A stretch of 12,181 nucleotides of DNA. It comes from CAMBDR01 sp046597185. GTDB lineage: Bacteria > Pseudomonadota > Gammaproteobacteria > Burkholderiales > Burkholderiaceae_D. The notes beneath the pieces were generated by a model. That model did no database searches and was not told the DNA's origin. It saw only the letters and a program-made list of their open reading frames with translations. Shown here piece after piece: positions 1 to 6,057 of the stretch. How positions within the stretch are numbered: position 1 is the first letter of the stretch; the number at the start of each line of letters is the position of its first letter. The stretch spans positions 1 through 12,181 of the forward strand of contig JBKJLF010000519.1 of the NCBI GenBank assembly GCA_046597185.1. Direction: 5' to 3'. A program made the translations under genes and the position numbers.

Positions 1-199
1 AAGGATTTTCAGTTGTGTAGAAGGACATGGCTTTAGGCAGGCAGCGTTTGGCTTGCCACGGGGCCCGCTAATCGGTCTGCGGTTTCGGCCAGTGTTAGCG
101 TGAAATAACCCGATGTCGAAATGAACAGAACTCTCGCAGCCAAAACGGCACGATTCCGGAATTATTTTAATTCGGGGTGCGCCGCCAGATTCATGAAAG

Positions 200-598
200 C
201 TAGTTGGCCTCCTCCGGTATCAAAATAACAATCTCATGCGCCACATGCACACGCACGCGGGTGTCTACGCCAAACCCGGCCACCTCCAGCCAGCGCCCGC
301 ACAGGCGTATCTGCGGGACGGCGGGCACGCTCGCGTGCGCCGGGCTGGCGCGCACCGTCAACCGCCGCCGGGGCTTGATGCGCGCGGGGCGGCGTGACTT
401 GGGCGGCACCGGCACAGGCGCAGCGCTGGCGTGGTTGGCCAACAAGGTTTGAAGCAGGGTAATTAATTCAGGAGGAAGCTGGGTGGTGCTGTGGGTGCGG
501 TGGGTCGTGCTGTCGGTCGTGCTGTCGGTCGTGCTGTCGGTACTGTGGTTTGAATTGGTGGATGCGTGCGCAATCGGTGTATCATTCGGCTTAGCCAT
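200..598 (-). CDS. symE: SymE-family protein (type I toxin-antitoxin toxin-like), N-terminally extended
   Basis: Seen: 132 residues. The last ~53 (78-130) read like the SymE core: RRRLTV near 78-82, then PQIRLCGRWLEVAGFG at 95-110 and a beta-rich RVRVHVAHEIVILIPEE tail. E. coli SymE has the same order (RQLTV, PAITLKGQWLEAAGF, then V-K-V and C-I-V-L). Known: E. coli SymE is an SOS-induced protein with an AbrB-like fold that harms cells when overproduced and is checked by the antisense RNA SymR. Start: the ATG at 598 has GGAG six bases upstream; the ATG at 610 is in frame but has no ribosome binding site. Odd: residues 1-77 are a low-complexity Ser/Thr/His then Pro/Arg/Lys extension with DSTT repeats, and the usual C-terminal tail after the core is missing. 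Upstream lie a promoter, a LexA-like box and a leader hairpin. Family assignment is firm; toxicity is inferred. Confidence 0.8.
   Translation of the reverse strand: MAKPNDTPIAHASTNSNHSTDSTTDSTTDSTTHRTHSTTQLPPELITLLQTLLANHASAAPVPVPPKSRRPARIKPRRRLTVRASPAHASVPAVPQIRLCGRWLEVAGFGVDTRVRVHVAHEIVILIPEEAN
504..539. repeat. 12-bp tandem repeat, three perfect copies, inside the symE-like gene
   Basis: The plus-strand unit gtcgtgctgtcg occurs three times with no mismatch (504-515, 516-527, 528-539), with partial copies on both sides. On the coding strand it gives the peptide DSTT three times. Because the unit is 12 bp, copy-number change would keep the reading frame and only alter the length of the N-terminal extension. 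Confidence 0.9.
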
Positions 599-674
599 GG
601 TCAACTCCATTAAGTTTACTTGATTGTGGTTAGCGGGTTACTGGTGTTGGTTCACCAGTAACCCGCGCTGTTTA
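592..674 (+). ncRNA. Candidate SymR-like antisense RNA opposite the symE leader and start
   Basis: Inference by analogy with E. coli symR, an RNA of about 77 nt transcribed opposite the symE leader. On the plus strand TATCAT at 580-585 is a possible -10, with a weak TTGGTG at 555-560 as -35 (19-bp spacer). A transcript from about 592 would cover the symE start codon and ribosome binding site and end after the strong hairpin at 633-666. The hairpin is followed only by gctgttta, a poor T tract, so termination there is doubtful. The position fits; the promoter match is modest. Confidence 0.27.
633..666. repeat. Perfect 14-bp inverted repeat (hairpin) in the symE leader
   Basis: The arms gcgggttactggtg (633-646) and caccagtaacccgc (653-666) are exact reverse complements around a 6-base loop. 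It lies 35 bases upstream of the symE-like start codon, inside the leader predicted from the promoter at 693-722. It could be a leader structure of the symE mRNA, the terminator or body of an antisense RNA on the plus strand, or an operator. No T-rich tract follows it on either strand, so a standard intrinsic terminator is not well supported. Confidence 0.85.
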
Positions 675-685
675 ATGTCTCGAGA

Positions 686-701
686 CTGGGTTATTATACA
701 G
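686..701 (-). promoter_or_regulatory. Putative LexA (SOS) box
   Basis: On the minus strand the bases read CTGTATAATAACCCAG. This keeps the CTG-N10-CAG spacing of the proteobacterial LexA box, and the CTGT-N8-ACAG core has one mismatch (CCAG). The box contains the TATAAT -10 hexamer of the symE-like promoter, so LexA binding would block RNA polymerase. E. coli symE is also LexA-repressed, which makes this match at this position more convincing than the sequence alone. Confidence 0.6.
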
Positions 702-722
702 GGTAATGGCGTGGATTGTGAA
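693..722 (-). promoter_or_regulatory. Sigma70-type promoter of the symE-like gene
   Basis: Minus strand: -35 TTCACA (722-717, 5 of 6 to consensus), 18-bp spacer, -10 TATAAT (698-693, perfect). Predicted transcription start is near 686, giving a leader of about 88 nt before the ATG at 598 that includes the 14-bp hairpin. The E. coli symE leader is also long and is where SymR pairs. The promoter overlaps the candidate LexA box. Confidence 0.65.
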
Positions 723-789
723 GAAAATTTTACAGAACTTGATAGAAATTTACAGCGCTTTTCAAGAGCACGATAGTGATGAGACAAAA

Positions 790-1419
790 GCCGACGATTT
801 TCAAATCCTGCGAAAAAAGCGGGCTATTATTATCTGTCCCGGCCACGCCGCTTTGGCAAAAGCTTGTTTATTGACACCCTGAAAGAATTATTTGAAGGCA
901 ACGAAGCGCTGTTCCAAGGTTTGTTCCTCCACGATAAATGGGATTGGACGGTGCGCCACCCGGTGATACAAATCAGTTTTGGCGGTGGCAATGTGCGCAA
1001 TGCGCAAGGCCTGGCGCAGATGATACACAAACAACTGGAACGTCACGAACAGCGCTTCAACCTGCCCGCGCGCTACCCGGACGCGCGCAGCCGCCTGAGT
1101 GATTTGATCGAACGGGTACACGAGGCCAGCGGCCAAGCGGTGGCGATACTGGTGGATGAGTACGACAAGCCGATTCTGGATAATCTGGATAACGCCAGCG
1201 TGGCGCAAACCATGCGTGAAGACTTGAAGGATTTATACAGCGTGATTAAAGACGCCGACGCGCACTTGCGCGGCGCTGCAGCAGATTAAGGATAAGCGCT
1301 ATGCCGATAAGTACCGTGGGCAGGGCTTGCCGATTTATCTGGTTGGCGTTGAGTTCTCGCGTAATACGCGTAATGTGGCGAGTGTGGAGGTGGAATGCGT
1401 GCAGACGGCAGCCCCCTGA
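790..1419 (+). pseudogene. Remnant of an AAA-ATPase-like / PD-(D/E)XK protein (PF09820-type)
   Basis: Three pieces of one gene remain. Piece 1 (790-818, frame of 790) reads ADDFQILRKK, like the N-terminal 'DFxxLR' of the family. Piece 2 (819-1275, next frame) reads AGYYYLSRPRRFGKSLFIDT and on to ILVDEYDKPILDN and LYSVIKDADAHLR. It holds the Walker A-like RPRRFGKS and a Walker B-like ILVDEYDKP. Piece 3 (1276-1419, back in the first frame) reads LQQIKDKRYADKYRGQGLP then IYLVGVEFSRNTRNV, the C-terminal nuclease-like end. One extra A in the A6 run at 813-818 would rejoin pieces 1 and 2. Family members run to roughly 500 residues; only about 200 codons remain, so most of the middle is deleted between 2 and 3. 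The longest open stretch (864-1289, TTG start) cannot give a complete protein. Frame 1 is open back to an ATG at 706, but that stretch is unlike the family. Such genes are commonly multicopy in some proteobacteria; their role is unclear. Confidence 0.8.
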
Positions 1420-1444
1420 AGCCGCAATTTGCACGCCTGCACAA

Positions 1445-2443
1445 CTACGGCGTATAGCTAAACTGCAAACGCGCAAAATTCTGCGCGCCTTCGCTGTTGG
1501 ACAATCTCTTGATTTCATTACTGCGCCGCACAACCCCCACCTGCGTGGCCCAGGCGCTGCCGTGCCAGACCCAGCCCAGTTCCACCTCACCCACCCACGG
1601 CTTGGGGCTCACGGTATGCACATTGCCCTTGGAGAAATACCCGCCCTGCAAACTGGCGTTATACCCTACCCCGCGCGCATCAGCACGCAAAAACAGGTGG
1701 TTGGTGGCTTGCTGCGGCAAGTTGTTCAAACTACCCAAACGCAGCACCCCGCTGACGCTGGCATCGGCATAAATATTGCCAAAACGCGCCTGCACACTTG
1801 GCGTAAAGTCGGCACTACGGCCCAATGCATAACGCCTCGGTGCCCAGGCCATGCCAAGCTGCACGCCAAACTCATTTTTTACCTGGCGCGACCAGCCTTG
1901 CGGCTCCGGTTGATTGATTAAGCGATGCAAACCCTTTTGCACTTGCTCGCCGCGCGCGCAGGGGCCGATGCAGCCGAAATCAATACTGCTCTTCCAATAC
2001 CCGCCGTCAAGCTGATGCGCTTCAGAAAACCAACCGGTGTACAACCACGCCGCATACGGGTGGTCTTTGGGCGAAATTTGCTGTGGTAGCAACTTCACGT
2101 CTTGCGGCGTGTATTGATCTTGCCCCAAATGCCAACCCGCTATCCGCGTCTGGCTGGCATCGGCCAGATGGGTGCTCACCCGGATCACACCACCGCTGGA
2201 ATATAAGCCATCCCGGTCTTGCAACAGCAAGCTGTCGTTATCGATATCGAGCCCATACGTGGTTTTGCCAGTATGCCAGACCTGGCCATATTCGCGCCAC
2301 GATTCCAGCAGACCATTTGCAGCAACTGGCGCGCTGATGACACTAATCAGGCCAGCCAAACTGGCCAAACTGGTCAAACTGGCCAAACCCAGCACGCCAC
2401 GCTTGCCACGCTGAATTTGCTGCATTGGCGTCATATCCTTCAT
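1445..2443 (-). CDS. lpxR: LpxR-family outer membrane lipid A 3'-O-deacylase
   Basis: 332 residues (Salmonella LpxR is about 320). Known: LpxR is a Ca2+-dependent outer membrane beta-barrel that removes the 3'-acyloxyacyl group of lipid A. Seen: a basic N-terminus, then a hydrophobic Leu/Ala/Ser segment (~17-40) ending near PVAAN as signal peptide. Family landmarks follow in order: LDIDND (65-70, with the Asn-Asp pair), YSSGG (81-85), LGQDQYTPQDV (106-116), DHPYAAWLYTG (127-137), IGPCARGEQVQKGLHRLIN (159-177, likely active-site His173), GWSRQVKNE (183-191) and FGNIYADASVSGVLRLG (221-237). The protein ends in an aromatic-rich strand. Start: the ATG at 2443 overlaps the galE stop as ATGA, suggesting translational coupling; internal ATGs at 2434 and 2425 remain possible. 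Odd: the YTNG loop of many members is YSSG here, and the signal peptide is encoded by a 9-bp tandem repeat. Deacylase activity is inferred. Confidence 0.85.
   Translation of the reverse strand: MKDMTPMQQIQRGKRGVLGLASLTSLASLAGLISVISAPVAANGLLESWREYGQVWHTGKTTYGLDIDNDSLLLQDRDGLYSSGGVIRVSTHLADASQTRIAGWHLGQDQYTPQDVKLLPQQISPKDHPYAAWLYTGWFSEAHQLDGGYWKSSIDFGCIGPCARGEQVQKGLHRLINQPEPQGWSRQVKNEFGVQLGMAWAPRRYALGRSADFTPSVQARFGNIYADASVSGVLRLGSLNNLPQQATNHLFLRADARGVGYNASLQGGYFSKGNVHTVSPKPWVGEVELGWVWHGSAWATQVGVVRRSNEIKRLSNSEGAQNFARLQFSYTP
2356..2388. repeat. 9-bp tandem repeat in the lpxR signal-peptide region
   Basis: The unit ccaaactgg occurs at 2356-2364 and 2365-2373, as tcaaactgg at 2374-2382, with a partial copy at 2383-2388. 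On the coding strand it gives repeating Ser-Leu-Ala/Thr triplets in the hydrophobic core of the signal peptide. Gain or loss of a unit would change the core by three residues without a frameshift. Confidence 0.85.
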
Positions 2444-3447
2444 ATCACGTCTTTCGCAAAGGTTTGCCAACGCCAGGTATCGACACACATTTGGTCAACA
2501 CCACGTTCGGCGCGCCAGCCCAGTTCGCGCGCGGCCAAACCAGCATCGGCGTAGTAGTTGGCGATGTCGCCAGGGCGACGATCCACAATTTTGTAAGCAA
2601 TTTTATGGCCGCACGCGCGTTCAAACGCATGCAGCATTTCCAACACGCTGTTGGGATTCCCGGTGCCCAGGTTATAGGTTTTCACGCCCGTGGCATACAT
2701 CAATTTTTCCAGCATTTTGACGTGGCCCAGGGCCAAATCGACCACGTGGATGTAGTCGCGCATGCCGGTGCCGTCCGGGGTCGGGTAGTCGCCACCAAAC
2801 ACCGATACGCATTCACGCTTGCCCGCCGCCACTTGCGCAATGAAGGGCATTAAATTATTCGGGATGCCGTTCGGGTCTTCACCGATCATGCCACTCTCAT
2901 GCGCACCAACCGGGTTGAAATAGCGCAGCAAGGCAATGCGCCAGGTGGGGTCGGAGCGGCTTAGATCACGCAACATCGCTTCGGTCATGCGTTTGCTTTG
3001 GCCATACGGGCTTTCCGGGTTGAGCGGAAAGTCTTCAAACATCGGCACCGAGGCCGGCTCGCCATACACGGTGGCAGACGAACTGAAGACCACGGTTTTG
3101 ACATTGAATTTTTGCATGGTCTCAAACAACACCAGGCTACCCGCCACATTGGTATCGTAATAGCGCAAGGGAAATTGTACCGACTCCCCCACCGCCTTTA
3201 AACCGGCAAAATGGATCACCGCATCAAACTGATGGGCATCAAACAGCGCATCCAACCGCACCCGATCCCGCACATCAACCTGTTCAAATAAAATCGGCTG
3301 CTGCACAATGGTTTGCAAACGATCCAGCACACTCTTCTTGCTATTGCACAAATTATCGCCAATCACCACGTTGTGCCCGGCTTGAATCAGTTCTACCACC
3401 GTATGGGAACCAATATAGCCCATGCCACCCGTTACAAAAATTTTCAT
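2440..3447 (-). CDS. galE: UDP-glucose 4-epimerase
   Basis: 335 residues, the usual GalE size (~338). It interconverts UDP-glucose and UDP-galactose in the cytoplasm with bound NAD; some members also act on UDP-GlcNAc. Seen: the N-terminal NAD-binding motif VTGGMGYIGSH (5-15), DVRD (58-61), FAGLKAVGES (80-89), SSSATVYG (122-129, catalytic Ser near 124), the YGQSK catalytic pair Tyr148/Lys152, RYFNPVGAH (175-183), DYIHVVDLA (231-239) and RRPGD (290-294). Start: the ATG at 3447 has AGGTGG seven bases upstream; the in-frame GTG at 3453 is too close to that site. It sits 39 bp after the glycosyltransferase gene in the same orientation and overlaps lpxR by ATGA, so it is probably part of a surface-polysaccharide operon rather than galactose catabolism. 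No gal genes are nearby. Confidence 0.96.
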   Translation of the reverse strand: MKIFVTGGMGYIGSHTVVELIQAGHNVVIGDNLCNSKKSVLDRLQTIVQQPILFEQVDVRDRVRLDALFDAHQFDAVIHFAGLKAVGESVQFPLRYYDTNVAGSLVLFETMQKFNVKTVVFSSSATVYGEPASVPMFEDFPLNPESPYGQSKRMTEAMLRDLSRSDPTWRIALLRYFNPVGAHESGMIGEDPNGIPNNLMPFIAQVAAGKRECVSVFGGDYPTPDGTGMRDYIHVVDLALGHVKMLEKLMYATGVKTYNLGTGNPNSVLEMLHAFERACGHKIAYKIVDRRPGDIANYYADAGLAARELGWRAERGVDQMCVDTWRWQTFAKDVI

Positions 3448-3486
3448 AATCACACCACCTTAACTTCGCACTCATTAATTTACAAT

Positions 3487-4695
3487 TTATTTGACTTTAC
3501 TGAAGATCATGTCATACGCGGCCAATAATTTGGGCACTTCGTATTTCCATTCAAGTTCATTCATCACGCGGTGGTGCCCATATTCGCCCATGCGTTGGCG
3601 CGCTGCAGGGTCATCCAGCAGTTGCACAATTTTCAGCGCCATATCGACCGGATCATTACGCTTGGCATACAGCGAGGCTTCTTGTGCAGAAACCTTACCT
3701 TCGGTCAGGTCAAATTGCACAATCGGCTTCGCTAGCGCCATGTATTCCATGATTTTATTCATGGTCGATTTGTCGTTCATGTCGTTGGCCACATCCGGGT
3801 TGACGCACACGTCGGAGGTGTTCAACATATCGAGCAAGGCTTGATCCGGCACGCGCCCGGTAAAGGTCACGTAATCGGCAATGCCCATCTCGCGCGCCAT
3901 GGTTTGCATTTGTTCCAGCGAGGTGCCACCGCCGACAATACCAAAATGCACATCACTGCGCTTCATGTCTTTGATGATGTACTTGGCCGCTTGCAGTAAT
4001 AAATCAATCCCTTCTTGCGCACCCATCACGCCCACATACCCGACCAACCAGGTTTTACCGCACTTCAATTCGGGCTTGGCGGGTTCAATCCGCAAACGGT
4101 CCAGCTTGGGGCCGCTGCGCACCACAAAGATGCGGTTTTCTGGCATGCCGCCACGCTCGATGGCGATGCGTTTATAGGATTCATTGGTGGCAATCGATAC
4201 GTCTGCCGTACGGAAGGTCCAACGCTCCAGCCGCACCATTAAGCGGTAAAAAAAGTCACGCCGCCCGAATTTGGCTTCGTATAATTCCGGATTAATATCG
4301 TGATGATCAAACAGGAATTGCTTACCCATCAGCAGCTTAAAAAAGCCGCCAATCAAAAATAATAAATCGGGCGGATTGCAGGCGTGGATCACGTCAAAGC
4401 CATGTTTGAAATGCACCTTCCAGGCCAGCCGAAAGGTGTGGAACAAGGCCAGCGAATATTCGATTAAATAACCCTTGGCTCCCTCGGCTTCGAGCGGCAA
4501 ATGATAGCGGTAGATGTGGATGCCATCAATGGCTTCGTAGCGCGCCTCATAGCCCTTGCCAGTGGGGCATATAATTGCCACCTGGTAGCCATTGGCCAAC
4601 AAGGTGGTGGCTTCCTGCCAAACCCGCCGATCAAACGGGGACGGCAGGTTTTCCACCAAAATAAGAACCCGGCGCGGCTTACCAGCAGATGCCAT
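3487..4695 (-). CDS. GT4-family (GT-B fold) glycosyltransferase
   Basis: 402 residues, typical for a GT4 enzyme that moves a sugar from a nucleotide donor onto a growing glycan at the inner face of the membrane. Seen: an N-terminal acceptor-binding Rossmann domain with VLILVENLPSPFDRRVWQEA (10-29), CPTGKGYEARYE (43-53), a hydrophobic LLFLIGGFFKLLMG (111-124) that may be a membrane-contact helix, and DHHDINPE (130-137). The C-terminal donor domain has VGYVGVMGAQEGIDLLL (218-234), GGGTSLEQM (255-263), FTGRVPD (278-284) and NDKSTMNKIMEYMALAKPIV (307-326), the E-x7-type nucleotide-sugar motif region. Start: the ATG at 4695 has a strong GGAGGA seven bases upstream (4708-4703); the frame stays open to 4836, but that stretch lies in the dehydrogenase gene. 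The 17-bp overlap with that gene implies co-translation. Donor and acceptor cannot be told from sequence. Confidence 0.9.
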   Translation of the reverse strand: MASAGKPRRVLILVENLPSPFDRRVWQEATTLLANGYQVAIICPTGKGYEARYEAIDGIHIYRYHLPLEAEGAKGYLIEYSLALFHTFRLAWKVHFKHGFDVIHACNPPDLLFLIGGFFKLLMGKQFLFDHHDINPELYEAKFGRRDFFYRLMVRLERWTFRTADVSIATNESYKRIAIERGGMPENRIFVVRSGPKLDRLRIEPAKPELKCGKTWLVGYVGVMGAQEGIDLLLQAAKYIIKDMKRSDVHFGIVGGGTSLEQMQTMAREMGIADYVTFTGRVPDQALLDMLNTSDVCVNPDVANDMNDKSTMNKIMEYMALAKPIVQFDLTEGKVSAQEASLYAKRNDPVDMALKIVQLLDDPAARQRMGEYGHHRVMNELEWKYEVPKLLAAYDMIFSKVK

Positions 4696-5989
4696 CGTAC
4701 TGTCCTCCGCTTGCTTCCTGACGAATACGCACCAAATCCACCACGTGTTGCCCCACTTTGAGCTTGCCCGGCACTTCTTTAAATTCGGACGCGCCATTAC
4801 CAATGACAATGGTTTCGGCAAAATCCAGCACTTCATCCATCGAACCCACCATCAGTTTGGAAATATGCGGGATGTGGTTGAGAATATAGTCTTGATTGGC
4901 CCCGGTGAGTGCCGCCAAATTGACGTTTTTATCGAATAATTTGAGCTCATAGCCCTTGCCCAGCAAATATTCGATGACTTCCACCAAGGGTGATTCACGC
5001 AAATCGTCAGTGCCGGCTTTAAACGAAAAGCCGAGAATGCCCACCTTGCGATGGCCTTTGTCGGTAATCATTTTGATGCCTTTTTCGATCTGGCGCTGGT
5101 TGGAGGGCAAAATCGAATTCAACAACGGTAAATCCAAATCCAGGCTGCGCGCTTTATAGGTCAGGGCGCGCACGTCTTTGGGCAGGCAGGAGCCGCCAAA
5201 GGCAAAACCGGGCTTCATGTAGTAGCTGGAGAGATTGAGTTTTAAATCCTGGCAGAAAATTTCCATCACTTTATGGCCGTCAATACCCAGGGTTTTGCAG
5301 ATATTGCCAATTTCGTTGGCAAACGCCACCTTGGTGGCGTGCCAGGTGTTGTCGGTGTATTTCACCATTTCGGCGGTCTCGACATTGGTGCGTATCATGG
5401 GCGCATCCATTTTGTCGTAGAGCTGCACCAACAGGCTACCAGCTTGGGTGTCGGTTTCGCCGATCACGGTTTTGGGCGGGTTGTAATAGTCGTACACCGC
5501 CGTGCCTTCGCGCAAAAATTCCGGGTTGTTGCACACACCAAAATCAATCCCGGCTTGTTTGCCGGAGGCCGCTTCCAACGTGGGAATGACCAGATTGCGC
5601 ATCGAACCGGGCAGCATGGTGGAACGTGCCACCACCACGTGAAAGCCGGCTTTTTGCTTGATGGCCGCGCCAATTTGCTCGCACACTTTGCGCACATGGC
5701 TTAAATCCAGGTTGCCATTCAATTGCGATGGGGTGCCCACGCAAATGAGGGAAATATCGCTTTGTACCACCGCTTCGCTGACATCTTGGGTGGCGCGCAG
5801 CAAGCCGTTTTTCACCGCCGTTGCAATCATTTCGCCGATGTCTTTTTCAATGATCGGGCTCAAGCCTTGATTGATCAACGCCACCTTGGTCGCATTCGGA
5901 TCAACCCCAATCACGCTATGCCCATCTTGCGCCAAACACCCGGCGGACACTGCGCCCACATAGCCCATGCCAAAAATACTGATTTTCAT
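4679..5989 (-). CDS. algD: AlgD-type nucleotide-sugar 6-dehydrogenase (GDP-mannose or UDP-glucose)
   Basis: 436 residues, the same length as Pseudomonas AlgD. It oxidises the C6 hydroxyl of a sugar nucleotide to a carboxylate with two NAD+, giving GDP-mannuronate or UDP-glucuronate. Seen: KISIFGMGYVGAVSAGCLA (2-20, NAD-binding), ICVGTPS (82-88), NPEFLREGTA (155-164), ANEIGNI (224-230), YYMKPGFAFGGSCLPKDVRA (256-275) with catalytic Cys268, LGFSFKAGTDDLRESPL (319-335), and a C-terminus DGICW matching the EGICW of AlgD. The YYMxPGFAFGGSCLPKD form is the AlgD form; typical Ugd has a PGPGFGGSCFPKD-like version. This favours GDP-mannose, but related enzymes in non-alginate clusters are often called UDP-glucose dehydrogenases. 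Start: the ATG at 5989 has AAGAGG five bases upstream. It lies 61 bp after the lyase gene and overlaps the next gene. No other alginate genes are visible, so the polymer need not be alginate. Confidence 0.82.
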   Translation of the reverse strand: MKISIFGMGYVGAVSAGCLAQDGHSVIGVDPNATKVALINQGLSPIIEKDIGEMIATAVKNGLLRATQDVSEAVVQSDISLICVGTPSQLNGNLDLSHVRKVCEQIGAAIKQKAGFHVVVARSTMLPGSMRNLVIPTLEAASGKQAGIDFGVCNNPEFLREGTAVYDYYNPPKTVIGETDTQAGSLLVQLYDKMDAPMIRTNVETAEMVKYTDNTWHATKVAFANEIGNICKTLGIDGHKVMEIFCQDLKLNLSSYYMKPGFAFGGSCLPKDVRALTYKARSLDLDLPLLNSILPSNQRQIEKGIKMITDKGHRKVGILGFSFKAGTDDLRESPLVEVIEYLLGKGYELKLFDKNVNLAALTGANQDYILNHIPHISKLMVGSMDEVLDFAETIVIGNGASEFKEVPGKLKVGQHVVDLVRIRQEASGGQYDGICW

Positions 5990-6028
5990 TGTAACCTCTT
6001 CATTTGATTATTCATAATTGCTACATCA

Positions 6029-6057
6029 ATGGTTTTTATAAAATGGTTTTTTATAAG
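6029..6057. repeat. Near-perfect 14/15-bp direct repeat at the end of the lyase gene
   Basis: atggtttttataaa (6029-6042) is followed directly by atggttttttataag (6043-6057), differing by one T and the last base. It spans the TAA stop of the lyase gene and part of the 61-bp gap before the dehydrogenase gene. It looks like a small local duplication; no regulatory role is evident. Confidence 0.7.

Noticed and set aside
156..175. AT-rich hairpin after the symE-like gene as a terminator
   Set aside because: The arms gaatta/taattc pair only six bases plus two across a bulge, and no T tract follows on the minus strand. Too weak to call.
1..199. Gene at the left edge
   Set aside because: No coding frame, RNA gene or clear repeat was recognised in this stretch.
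706..789. Plus-strand ATG at 706 as the true start of the ATPase-like gene
   Set aside because: The frame is open and joins the DFQILRKK piece, but the 28 codons do not resemble the family N-terminus and overlap the symE promoter, so they were left out of the call.
864..1289. Intact small ATPase gene starting at TTG 864
   Set aside because: Family sequence continues in frame upstream (SRPRRFGKS before the TTG) and in another frame downstream (1276-1419), so this is the middle of a broken gene.
1301..1921. 206-codon plus-strand open frame
   Set aside because: It lies almost entirely antisense to the well-supported lpxR gene, and its peptide has no recognisable family features. It is a shadow frame.
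4696..4836. Longer start for the glycosyltransferase
   Set aside because: The extra 47 residues come from the dehydrogenase gene read in another frame. The ATG at 4695 has a strong GGAGGA site and gives a normal GT4 N-terminus.
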